This document shows positions 37,301 to 47,382 of a DNA stretch of 64,000 nucleotides, one piece after another. The notes beneath the pieces were generated by a model. The model did no database searches. It had not been told where the DNA came from and saw only the letters and a list, made by a program, of their open reading frames with translations. The position numbers and the translations under genes were made by a program. The stretch is from Cyclospora cayetanensis (taxonomy: Eukaryota; Apicomplexa; Conoidasida; Eucoccidiorida; Eimeriidae): NCBI RefSeq assembly GCF_002999335.1, contig NW_020312105.1, positions 28,263-92,262 of the forward strand. The letters are read 5' to 3'. Numbering within the stretch: position 1 is the first letter of the stretch; every line of letters begins with the position of its first letter.

Positions 37301-37547
37301 ATACATACCTATACCTCTTTTTTCACGCGGGCGAGAGGTGGTATAGCAGCAAGACCGGGTTGCCTGGGGGAACAACAGCGACAGAGGGTACATGCAGCGT
37401 GTTTCTGGCCTCGTAGGAGGTGTTTTCCTCTCTGTTGGTGAACTTTTCTGAAGCATTATTACGAGCTCTCCAGCCGCCCGACTGCGCGCGAAGCTCTAGG
37501 GGCGAATCGGCGTCGCAGCCGCAGCAGCCACACGACGGTTCCTCCTT

Positions 37548-39269
37548 ATGGATGCTCTACCGACTGGAGCAGCCCTCCCCTGCTCCGCTTCGGGTGTGGC
37601 CTATAGCGTGCTAGATTCGTCTGCATCCCAGCAGATTCAGCACGCTGAGCCTCCCCCGACCACCGCAGCCGGATCTGCTGCCGCCACCCAGCAGCAGCAG
37701 CACCAACCTAGCGGCGCTCCTTCCGCCCCCATGCAGGCTCTCACGTACCCCATCCATGGGCCTGCCGCTGCGGGCTTTGTACCCGACATGGGGGGGCCCC
37801 CCGCGGCGTATACGTCCATCGCACAGCCCGCAGACACGAGCCCCTTCCACTCTGCCGAGAGTCTCGAGGCATTTGGGGGGGGTGGCGTGCCCGCAGACTT
37901 TGGCGCAGACGGCGTCGAAAGTTATCATGGCGTTTCCTCGCGGGGGGTTCCCGCAGACACTGGACTAGGCCCTCCCCATGAGGGGCACAGCGCAGCAGTG
38001 CTGCTTGAACCGGCGAGCGCTGCAGCCTGCGGGGGCCCCCAGGAGGCCCCTGGGTTACCTCAGGGGGCCCCCAGCAGGCAGGGCCTCGCGAGTAGTAGGG
38101 GCGGTGGGAGGGCTGTTGTTTGTCCGTCGGATAGGATGAGCGAGGCACCTTTGGGAGAAGGTTCCCCGGATCGCGGAGAAGGATCGACAGGAGCATCCGC
38201 TCACGGAGTCTATGCGGATGTGTCTCAGGATCAGGTCGGCTCTTGCGGAGGCCCTCTCTCTGGTGAAGGCGGTGGCTTTGGGGGAACGGGGGGCCCCGCT
38301 GCAGGGGCCCCTGGGTCCGGTGCGAGCAATGCGGGGGCCTCGGGGCCCCCCCCCCGTTCCGGCATAGAGAAGTATCTACAGTGGCTGGATGCGATTCACA
38401 CGGCCTGCTCGAAACTCGATGACTTGTGTAGCAAGTTGGACAGGAGCTTCCCGAACGCCACGCGGGAGTGGGAGGCTACCAGTCCGGGGATACGAGGCGC
38501 ACGACAGCTGTTTCACGTGTACGCTGACGCGCAGACGCCTCAGCCGATGCAGCAGCTATCGCCTCCACTCCTCGCGCACGGACCTGGTCCAAGTGTGCAC
38601 GAGGAGGTCTTCACGGGGAGCTCGAGGAAGCGACAGCGGAGGGATAACGGCGCGGGGGGGGGCCCCCTGGGCAGCCACGCGGGGGGGGGGGCGGGGGGCC
38701 TCCAGCTGCCCCAGGCGACGGCTCCAGGGGGCCTCGCCCAAGACTTTGCGGGCGCAGGCCTTGCCGTTTCAGGGAGGGGGGGGAGTGGGCCCCTGCAGCA
38801 GCCACCTGCGGGCGCTATAGCGGCTATGGGGTTGGGGAATGCCTATGGGGGCCCCGTTGTTGGAGCGTCCGGTAAGGCTGTGGGGGGGCCCCCGGTGTCT
38901 CTGTCGCAGCCGTGTGGGCCCCCAACACTTCCGGGAACGGCGAATGTGTTGCCACCCGCTGGAGTGCCGCCTGCTGCTTCTGCTGCCGACGGCGGCGAAT
39001 ACGAGTACCTCCTGGATTATCCAGAGCAGGAGGCCCCGGATCCAGACAACCCGAGTGATCTCAAGTGCGATGTGGCTGGAGTTTATTGGGACAAGAGGAG
39101 CTGGATTGCTTCCTGGTATGAGGGTGGCAAGCGCTACTACAAATCATTTTCTGCGAAGACCCATGGATTCTATAGGTCGAAGTACTGGGCAATCAAAGTG
39201 CGGCTGTCGAAGGTGCAGAGTCACGCACTGGCGGGCAAAGGTTGCAAAGCGAGGGCCGCTGCAGCTTGA
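37548..39269 (+). CDS. ApiAP2-family transcription factor, single AP2 domain at the C terminus
   Basis: One open frame of 573 residues from the ATG at 37548. Residues 1-500 are disordered and very rich in G, A, P, S and Q, with a short helical stretch (EKYLQWLDAIHTACSKLDDL) around residue 280. The C terminus from about residue 509 to 555 is an AP2 DNA-binding domain: VAGVYWDKRSWIASWYEGGK, then YYKSFSAKTHGFYRSKYWAI and KVRLSK. It keeps the three-strand-plus-helix pattern and the aromatic and basic residues of the family (G-V-x-W-x, W-x-A-x-W, K-x-F). ApiAP2 proteins are the main sequence-specific regulators of stage-specific transcription in Apicomplexa; the target genes here are unknown. The protein ends about 18 residues after the domain. 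Exons further upstream are possible, so the N terminus is uncertain. Confidence 0.88.
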   Translation: MDALPTGAALPCSASGVAYSVLDSSASQQIQHAEPPPTTAAGSAAATQQQQHQPSGAPSAPMQALTYPIHGPAAAGFVPDMGGPPAAYTSIAQPADTSPFHSAESLEAFGGGGVPADFGADGVESYHGVSSRGVPADTGLGPPHEGHSAAVLLEPASAAACGGPQEAPGLPQGAPSRQGLASSRGGGRAVVCPSDRMSEAPLGEGSPDRGEGSTGASAHGVYADVSQDQVGSCGGPLSGEGGGFGGTGGPAAGAPGSGASNAGASGPPPRSGIEKYLQWLDAIHTACSKLDDLCSKLDRSFPNATREWEATSPGIRGARQLFHVYADAQTPQPMQQLSPPLLAHGPGPSVHEEVFTGSSRKRQRRDNGAGGGPLGSHAGGGAGGLQLPQATAPGGLAQDFAGAGLAVSGRGGSGPLQQPPAGAIAAMGLGNAYGGPVVGASGKAVGGPPVSLSQPCGPPTLPGTANVLPPAGVPPAASAADGGEYEYLLDYPEQEAPDPDNPSDLKCDVAGVYWDKRSWIASWYEGGKRYYKSFSAKTHGFYRSKYWAIKVRLSKVQSHALAGKGCKARAAAA

Positions 39270-41090
39270 CACGCCCGCGCGGAGCAGAGAAGCCAGGAAG
39301 GGGGAGAGGGGGAGATAGAAGGTGGTGGCGTTGTGGGAAGGAATCGGCTTGCGGTTCCTTTTTAGGAGGGCCTTGCTTGCTTTCAGGTTCTGCCTTTCCG
39401 CCATCGCATGGCCGAGGGAAAGAAGGGGCTAACTCACAAGGGGGATGGAGGGGTGGTGGCAGCACATTCCTGAAGATATGCTGCTTCTTCGCCGCTCGTA
39501 TTGAAGTTTTATGCTGAGACACTTGACACTGGGCAAGAAAGAGTTCTCCGGGAGTGGGGAAGGGGAAGGGGGCTGGTGGTACAAACTTCCTGGGAAAGGC
39601 AGGGTACTGCCGCCTTGTGCGCACGAGTCTTTCTCCCCGTCCCTTTGCAGAAGCAAAAACAGTAGGCTGTTGCCGAATTTTCAGCCCAATCCCGCCGTGT
39701 GCGTTTATTTTGGTGGCGAGGGAAGGCGGGAGGGAGTCAGGGAACGGGGCAACTGTCAGTCAGGAATGCCATTTCGCCTCACCTTTTTGTTTCCTAGTGG
39801 GCCTCCTTGACTCCGTCCAGTTTGTGCACTCTGGAGGCTATAAAGGGGAGGTATGGGGGCTTTCACACATTTCCGGCCCTTGTGCCCCTCCCATTAGCGC
39901 AAGCCTATCCCAGTGGGGGCCCTCTGAGGTCCTCTGGAATAGGCTTCCAGTAGGAGGGTGTGGAAAAGTATGTTTTGTTTTCTGGGGGAGGAGGAACGCG
40001 CACAGGTCTCTTGCCAAATTGTGGATGTGATCTTGCGGAGGGTGCATGGACGCAGCAGCAGACGGCTTTCCTTTTCCGAGGGCTCGGCCTTCGCGCTCTT
40101 TCGTTAGAAGGGCAAACTCGCCCTTCGCCTCACACGTCCCCAAAGAAAGCGAGATTGAAGGATTCTGAGAGCAGCCAGTTCGCCCTTTATGAATTTATCT
40201 TTGTCTTCCCCTTCTTTGCCAGAGAACAATGCCTGCTGGGGAGGCCTGTGAGGAGATGTATCATCTGCACGGAGTTATCTCCTACTATATAGAATTGTAC
40301 TTTAGGCGCATATCTGTAGTTGCAACACGCTGCTGCCCACGGCTGTGCGTCTCGCTCATTTTGACTCGGTCCGAAAGGGGTACAACGTAGGAAACGGCGA
40401 GGACGGAGGGCGCAAGTTTTATGCAGGCAGCAGGTCTAGATCAAAGGGGGAGGGGGTCTGGAATGTTACGAAGGGTATAAAATTCACCGATATAAAAGTT
40501 GTAAGGGGGCGCAATAGTGGCGCGTAAACATATCCATAGAAATGAGAAAAACCCTGGAGGTTGGGTGCTGCAAAAGTTCGCGGTGTCCCACTGCCTCTCC
40601 GCCTAAAACAGATGGCGACCAAAAGGGCATTTGCAGGAAACGTTGGCAATAGCCTGTGTGCAACGGTGGCTGGCCAAGTCACGCTTCGCCGGATCTGCTA
40701 AGCTGATTACGTGTAGTTTAGGGTTAGAAGAGAATTGACTAGAATTAGTTGTGCAGGGAATTGTCCACTTGGTTTGTCTGCTCGTAGAGCGGATTTATTG
40801 CGCAGAGCTGTTAGTTCTATAGAGGAAGACGCAATGTTGTGTGCGTGTGCTATATATGCCATATGCAGCTAGCTGTGAATGCTTCGAGGGATCGAAGGTA
40901 GCAGCTACACACAAGATAGCTGTCTTTCTCCCCTGTGTTGGAGCCGTGAGAAGCGCCGCCTCGATGTAAGTACTTCTACATCATTTGCTGTCAAGTTTGT
41001 TCTAAAATCTGGAGAAAACTTTACCCATTATAAGGACAACTTTGGCGGGTGGTGCGCTCTAATCTGTGCGTAGAGAACACCTTGACACTA
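39270..41090. other. Intergenic stretch, nothing identified
   Basis: Follows the AP2 stop. Purine-rich DNA occurs at about 39290-39440 and 39700-39750. Open frames are short and lack protein-like composition. It grades into repeat-poor DNA before the second chromovirus relic. Confidence 0.55.
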
Positions 41091-41219
41091 ATATCTAGCA
41101 GTTTTTCGAGCATGCCCCTCGATGATGTCGACATCTCACGCACGGCATGCGCCGAGGAAAAACAATCACCACGTAACGCGAGGACAACTGTCCATGGAGA
41201 TTAACGTTGGTAACTAACC

Positions 41220-41420
41220 CAAGCCGCAAAATCTCCCGCAAGCAACGAAGCGCGCAGCTGCTCACTCTTCGATCAATGAAGCCGGCTTTCCCACCAAATT
41301 TCGCTGGGTGTTCCCATCGACTGTATCCTCGCAACCCAACAGACCTCTAATGCAGCACCTCTACGCCTCTGTGGATCCTCTGCTTCCACTCGTGTCGCTT
41401 GCATGCGCTGCAAAGTCTGC
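41220..41420 (-). pseudogene. Chromodomain remnant of chromovirus copy 2
   Basis: Two overlapping minus-strand frames give VEAEDPQRRRGA and then RGYSRWEHPAKFG followed by SSCALRCLREILRLG. Together they follow the chromodomain pattern: V-E-x-I-L-D, basic run, V-x-W-x-G-Y-x-x-E-x-x-T-W-E, then a C-terminal helix. One frameshift splits the domain. Its place after the integrase supports the chromovirus assignment. Confidence 0.6.
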
Positions 41421-41879
41421 GAATAATTCAGAGGGCTTGGAGACTTGTAAAAAATGGCAATAGTAGCAGCCCTATGACATCTGCAACATTTAGAGAAATC
41501 CATAGAATAAGAAAGAGCATTGATACCTAGGTCCTAGACACCTAGCCGCAAATTGCTCCATCTGATCCTCTGGTGAGCCTCGGAATCATTGCCGACGCAT
41601 CAGAACCAAGCCTCTACGCTTGAGATTTGCAGCCGGCATTCACTTATCACGAATCCGTGCTTGTTTCTCTCGAATTTGCGCGCACGTTCGCGTGCACTGC
41701 ATAACTGTCCTCTGAATTTCTCAGCTGCTAAGGGTGGCTGCTGACACTGGCCCACCAGATCTAGGCGCAGACTGAAGAGGAAATCCTCATGGTAAATCAA
41801 GGAGGCGGGGAAGGCATGGGCAAACAGGGATAGTGTTGTAGTATATAACCATGCAGCACAAGGAAGAAACTCATCTCAA

Positions 41880-42245
41880 GCAATTGGGTTTGTGAGAGCA
41901 CAGTGCTACAAATCCTGCAAACGATGGTTTTTGGTGCGTGCTGTTCGCCCATTAGTCTCAGGGTGGTTCGCAGTCGTCATATTTTGGTCCATTTAAAGGC
42001 GGGTCATAAAAGCATGGCAGAGCACACTAACAAACTTTGGATACTTATTGGTGATGATACTTCGGGAAAATCCGTAAAGCTTTCGGACATGATTTCAGAA
42101 TAATTGATCGACATATGGAGCCGTGCCAGAGCTGAAGCAAAGGCGAAAATAGGCATATTTGGTGAGTCTTTTGATGAAGCCTTAGATGCTACAGTGACCA
42201 TTAATCTCTGGCATTCCAACAATAGGATCCAGAGTAGATAAGCCT
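41880..42245 (-). pseudogene. Integrase core remnant of chromovirus copy 2
   Basis: The minus strand gives PIVGMPEINGHCSI and, after an in-frame stop, FIKRLTKYAYFRLC, matching the start of a gypsy integrase core (D-x-V-D-R-L-S-K-x-A-H-F). About 140 bases further is the block equivalent to copy 1's HPEANG region, at 41945-42005. Stops and shifts make it non-functional. Confidence 0.72.
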
Positions 42246-43124
42246 GAATCCCTTCATCGGCCGGGAAGCTCTGCAAAATACCGGTTTAAGAAGAGCTGCG
42301 CGGCTTCATCGGCCAGTAATCTGGGCATGACAGTGGGAAATTATCTCCCTGGAATGCATCCAAGTCCACCAGATAGGCTGTGAGAGCTTTCTCATTAGAG
42401 TACAGACCCAATAAATGCATGAGCGGCCAGGATTATTTGCATTGGGCAAAACAGTGCTGCGAAGAGAAGCCGGAATGTACAAGCGACGGGGCTTTTGCTT
42501 TGTTGTGAGCCCCAGCAAGCTGTCCTTAACGTGGCAGTGCTCCACCGTTGCGTCACCGTGGATTTTAGCAATATTAGCAGGTGCACAGAAGTTAACGCAC
42601 GACACTCACACATTTTTGATAGAAATCATGAATTCGTACAGACAAGCGCAGCTTCGCTGCACGATAATGAACTGTCGAGGCATCGCGAGAGCTCATCGGA
42701 CGCCACTTCAGCGCAAATTCGAACTGCAGGAGATGCCCAAACCAGCAAACATTTCGAAGGTTCTTAAAGTCCTCAAGCCTCTTCGTTGGGTACATTAAAG
42801 ACCTCCGGTCGGCCAGGACAGTAACATGCGCCCCATGAAAACAGCGCTGGCATTTTCACGACTTACCACACCGCATATGGTTGCGTTTCCTAAAATGGGC
42901 ACTGGTCGGTTTCGGTAAAGCGCTAAGAACGACGATAAGTAATCTAATTATTCGGATAGCCAGAAGCCTGTTGGGAAAGAATAACAATCACTGCTGCGTT
43001 ACTAGTATCGCCCATTAGAGTAAACCGATGCATATAGCCAGGAAGCGTCGAAAAGCTTAAAGGCGGCCGATATGCGTCCTTGCTGCTGGATCAGTTTGCT
43101 CTGTCTAGGTCAGCCTCTGTTTTT

Positions 43125-43525
43125 TTAGGTAGATTCGTTACAGAAAGAACGATTCGAGCGAGTCCGGGAACGAATGTCTTGTATTTTTATGAATTTAGCT
43201 AAACTTTTGCAGCCGAAGCACGGACTCCAAGAAAGACGATGCTCCTCGTTGGAAAAAGTTGTGTGCCTTCCTTTCCTACTGCTTAGCCTGCTACACGAAA
43301 GGAGATGGCCGGAGACGCTGTAGATGCTCCCAAAAGTTTCGGCCAAAGACTAAATTGTGTCCATATAGACAGTCCTCTATCTAGACCTCCACCCAGCTCT
43401 CTCTCAAACAGGATGTTAGGATCCCGATTGACCGGCCGTTGTAGTTCAGCTAATGCATTTACAAGTTCAAATGGTATACAGTTATATTTGAGTGTGCAGT
43501 AACGCCGTTTTGTGCCTGCCATCAT
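43125..43525 (-). pseudogene. Reverse transcriptase remnant of chromovirus copy 2
   Basis: The minus strand has RRYCTLKYNCIPFELVNAL and then AELQRPVN. This aligns with the gypsy RT block usually ending M-P-F-G-L-x-N-A-P-A-x-F-Q-R-x-M-N. After a frameshift, VYMDTI at 43370-43353 stands at the catalytic YxDD loop. Copy 1 has YMDN at the same place, so the common ancestor probably had YMDD. A shifted frame beyond it carries the RT thumb region. Confidence 0.78.
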
Positions 43526-45990
43526 GCTGATTGGGGATATGTAACGTCGAGCGCTGCTGGTTAGTGGTTGCTGTCAAGTGGTTCGCCAATTATGCATCGG
43601 GAATTTTTTTTGATTGAGCTCCTGTTTGGTGACTCAAGTTTGTCGCATATGCGGCACCTTCCATCTTTGTCACCAGCACTGGTTTGTACCTAGGAGCGCT
43701 GGGCTGTTCTTGCGCTTCACCGTCCTCTAGAAAAATTACAAGGAGCTTGCATTTGCTAAGTAATGACAAGCGGCCAGCAGGCTGGCCGCCCAATAAAAGT
43801 CCAGCGCACCCTATCGTGTCTTAAGCTGACCTCTGGGTCAGCTCCAAGTGTTTTCTGGGATATCATGAGCCCAGATCGTATGAGGTGGAGACTGAGCGGC
43901 ATGAAGATGCGTTGCATTTCTGGTGTTGCTCGGCTGCACATGTTTAGCGGAATATCGTAGATCAGAACCAGTTGCAGCATCATTAAAACTGGATGCATGA
44001 TCAGAACCGTCTTCTTAAGCTGCGCTGCTGACCAGGCTGTGCGAAAACTCTGCCTCATCGTGATGAGGTGTCGACTCTACCGCGCTCACCATAAATGATT
44101 TGGAAGTAGCCAAGGAGACCAAGATATGATTTTTCTAGCGCCTTCTGGGACGTTTATCTCCACCGCACGCGGCTGTGGCCGCACATGCGCCTTCCATTGG
44201 GCCATCCATGGCATACCTAGGGGTAAGTCATGGTGCAGACGTCGAAGATATAAGTCACGGACCCTGCTGCTAGAGCTCAATCGCGAATAGGACTAGTACA
44301 TAGCTGCACTAGCCTTGCCAATATTGGGCCTTGTGGCGCCAGTCAGCAAACCTGAGCCTATGGGACCGCGCGAACGAATGAACTAACAGATTTTACCTCT
44401 GCGCCGTCTCATGAGATAAGAGATTTGCTTGACTTTCAGTATCGAGTAGCTCGAGCATTGGCGATTGAATTGCGCTTTCACCAGCGGAGAATTGACACCT
44501 GGTGAGTCCCCCAACTGCGGCTCTTTCCTCTATGGCCCTTCTAACTGCGGTGTACGCTGCATAGCAAAATATTAGTCTCGAGAATGCCCCTTCTTCGCAT
44601 GCCACGCAGCTTGCTTCCGCTGGGCCCAGTTCCTTTTTCAAAGTTCTTTGGCTTGTTGCATTCGCTTGCAGTTTTGGCGAATATGTCACAATCTCCCGAA
44701 TAACAAGAAGGTGTGTTGTTGTAAGGATGCTTGTGGTTGCTTAAACACGTGAAATTGCAGTTGCTTTCTTTGCCCGTTTACCCTGGACTGTAGGATAGGT
44801 TAAAGTGACCCAGGTCCGACATCCACAGGGTCAATGTCCCCTTATGGCTTCGCCCTATCGGCCATAGCAGTAGGAGTTGTACTTATCTGTTGCTGACGCC
44901 TCACTTACATTTTTTTGGACGCTTTATCGAACAATTGTTTACCGCTGAATTCAAGACCATCCTGCTACGACTTGACGTGACACTTTTAGTAAGCCAGAGA
45001 TAAACCACTTGTGCAGCATCTGTTGTGGACGTTGTTCCTTGTGCAAAGAAAAGCTTCATATCTCTGTGGATATCCATCTAAGCATCATCATTAATGAAGT
45101 TCCCTGCTTCAGCTTTCTCAAATATCCCAAAGCCTGGTGCTGAGTTCGTCTTGGCATAACCGACGAGTATGGGCTTGTGTGCAGGTTTGAGCCGTAGTAA
45201 TCCCTTCGGGCAGGCAACCTTCTCTGCATAAATGGACCCAACATTGAAATGCATCCTCCTCCAATATACATGCAAAAAGCATCAGTACTTCCTCTTTATT
45301 TTGGGGTACAAAGCAAGGTACATCTCCAGCCGGCTTGTCTAGGAACAATACCTGGGTTGGCAAGTCATCATTTTTTAGCGGCCGTAGAGCTACTGCGCTC
45401 ACATCAGTTTGCAGGCCAGCTACTGCTGCTTTGCCTGGCGGTGTGCCACTGCCAAGTTCTATCACGAGAGAATCTTCTCTTTAGACTGATGCCAAAGAAA
45501 ACCGAATGACCTTTTCACCAACTGACTTGATCAAAATGGGCCTGCTACTGTAGGTAAACCTAACATCTCAATGCATCCAGAGCCATTGGACGAGCCGGAC
45601 ACATCGTCGAACCATGCGATGGCACCAACTGTGATACTTTACTTCTGGCCTCGATAAACAAAAATCCGGACTCAATAGGTAACTAATGATGCTATTGAGT
45701 GTTGTTCGAACGAAACTCTCCTTCCCTCGCTCGCTTCCCTCTGTGCGCCCACATCGAGGGAGAGCTAGGGTGTATTGGAGCGGCGGCAGCCTCTAAGCAC
45801 TCCAAAAATTCAGTGCTGATTTCCAGTGGCATGTAGCGCACACGCAGACATCACTGCGTTTTCTAGTATCGAGCTCGTAGTGCTCCGCAACCAAATATAT
45901 GTACACCAGCCATATCAAGCACACTCAATTGCTGATGGATCCTCAATTGGATGTAACTGGTGTAGAGAAAGCTTTGTTGAGCCCAGCCCA

Positions 45991-47382
45991 CTACAGTCCC
46001 CCACCTAGAGGTTAGACGGAGTGCTACAGTAGGTAACATGCCTTAGGTGAAAGCGTATTCACTTCTCGGAATGTACGCAATTTGGTCTGTCATGAGCCCC
46101 CCAAAATCTATTGCAGCAGCCCAAATGAGCATGCAACGCGCGGTATATGCGTGCGCAAGAAGCGCGGCGCAGGATTGCACGCCCTCAGCCTCTGGCTATC
46201 GGGTGTGCATGCGTAGGTGGTACGCAGGGTTCAGCGTCCTATGACAGCACTCCTTCGCATGTGCTATTAACACTCGATTGAATGGCAATATGGGCGCGTT
46301 TTCGCCAGCCAGCAGTTAGGGCTCGTGCATATGCTAGAGGTTTTGGTGGGGCGCATAGGGACGCAGTCTGGCCAAACAAATTCCTCCAACTGTCGTGCTA
46401 CTGCCCGATTGTGAGTTGGTTGCTTCTCTGGTGACATAAGGGTGGGTGGTGTTCGTTGGTGCCTCATGTCTAGGGGATTATGCAGAAGGGCAAGCCCAGG
46501 GATACGCCCTTGAAGTTGTACTGCTGTGCAATTTCAGTGTGCGTCTTAGCTGTGCAAAAGCACCGATGCAGGGAGAGTTGCAACTCTCTAGTACGGCGCG
46601 TCATTCACTTAAAACTGTGTGTGTATAACAGCGGAGGTGCTGTTACACGGGAAGACTGGAGCCCGCCAAGCCTTCCCCTTACGGGTTCTCCCCGTGATTT
46701 GAAAACTGGGCTTTAAACAACTAGCGCGCATTGAACCATGAGAATAAGAACAGACGCTTTTTGGTTCCGCGACCCCTCTGCCATATAAAAAGACAAACAT
46801 ACAACTATATTAATATATATATCGAAACAACACCACAACCCTGGGGCCTCCAGCCCCCTACCTCAGCGGCGCCGCACGCTGCCTCCGCACACAGTTTAGC
46901 CAGGAGGCTAATTTTGTCCTCTTGTCATAATATCTGTCTATTTTCTTTCACTGCTTCGTTTTCAGCTGCTGCTGCTTCATCTCCTATGGGTAGAATCACT
47001 CCTATGCCCTTCGTTTCTGCCCAAGAACACCGAACCTACGGTGGTGTGGCGGGTGTTTGCTGAGATGCCCTGATGATGCCAGAAGTGTTCCCAACTTATC
47101 AAGATCTCCAGATCTCTCTTTTGTGCCGCTTCCTTCCGTAGCCGGGAGACTCTCAGCGCCTGCCTCACCTCTGCCTCACCTCATCCCTCCACCCTCCGGC
47201 CTTCCTTAGCCCTGACTCGGCTCCTTGCCTTCGCGGCCCTACAATTCTTGGAGGGTAAAAGATTACGCGGAAACTTTCTAGTTTAGAGGAAGACAGACAG
47301 GCGGACAGACAGGCAGCCAGCCGTGAGGGTGCACAGACAGGCGACCGCAGGAATTTGTTTGCCCCATCTTCACCCCTTGGCC
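45991..47382. other. Intergenic stretch, nothing identified
   Basis: Repeat-poor on the left. Near 46800 there is an AT-rich run, and at 47288-47345 a cluster of GACAGACAGG units, which marks the start of the repeat-rich gene block. No gene is supported. Confidence 0.55.

Larger units (their letters stand above)
41100..45990 (-). mobile_element. Decayed Ty3/gypsy chromovirus-type retrotransposon, copy 2
   Basis: Minus-strand order is an unassigned 5' part (about 46.0-43.6 kb), reverse transcriptase (43.5-43.1 kb), integrase (42.25-41.88 kb) and chromodomain (41.4-41.2 kb). It is collinear with copy 1 over its whole length at diverged but visible identity. Both copies lie in gene-poor DNA in the same orientation. 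Frameshifts and stops interrupt all domains. The spacing between the RT and integrase blocks is close to that in copy 1, so the two descend from full elements and not from processed fragments. LTRs were not found by eye. Confidence 0.82.

Noticed and set aside
40727..40737. Telomere-like TTTAGGGTT
   Set aside because: A single occurrence with no tandem array; no AAACCCT repeat block of the kind known from Eimeria exists here.
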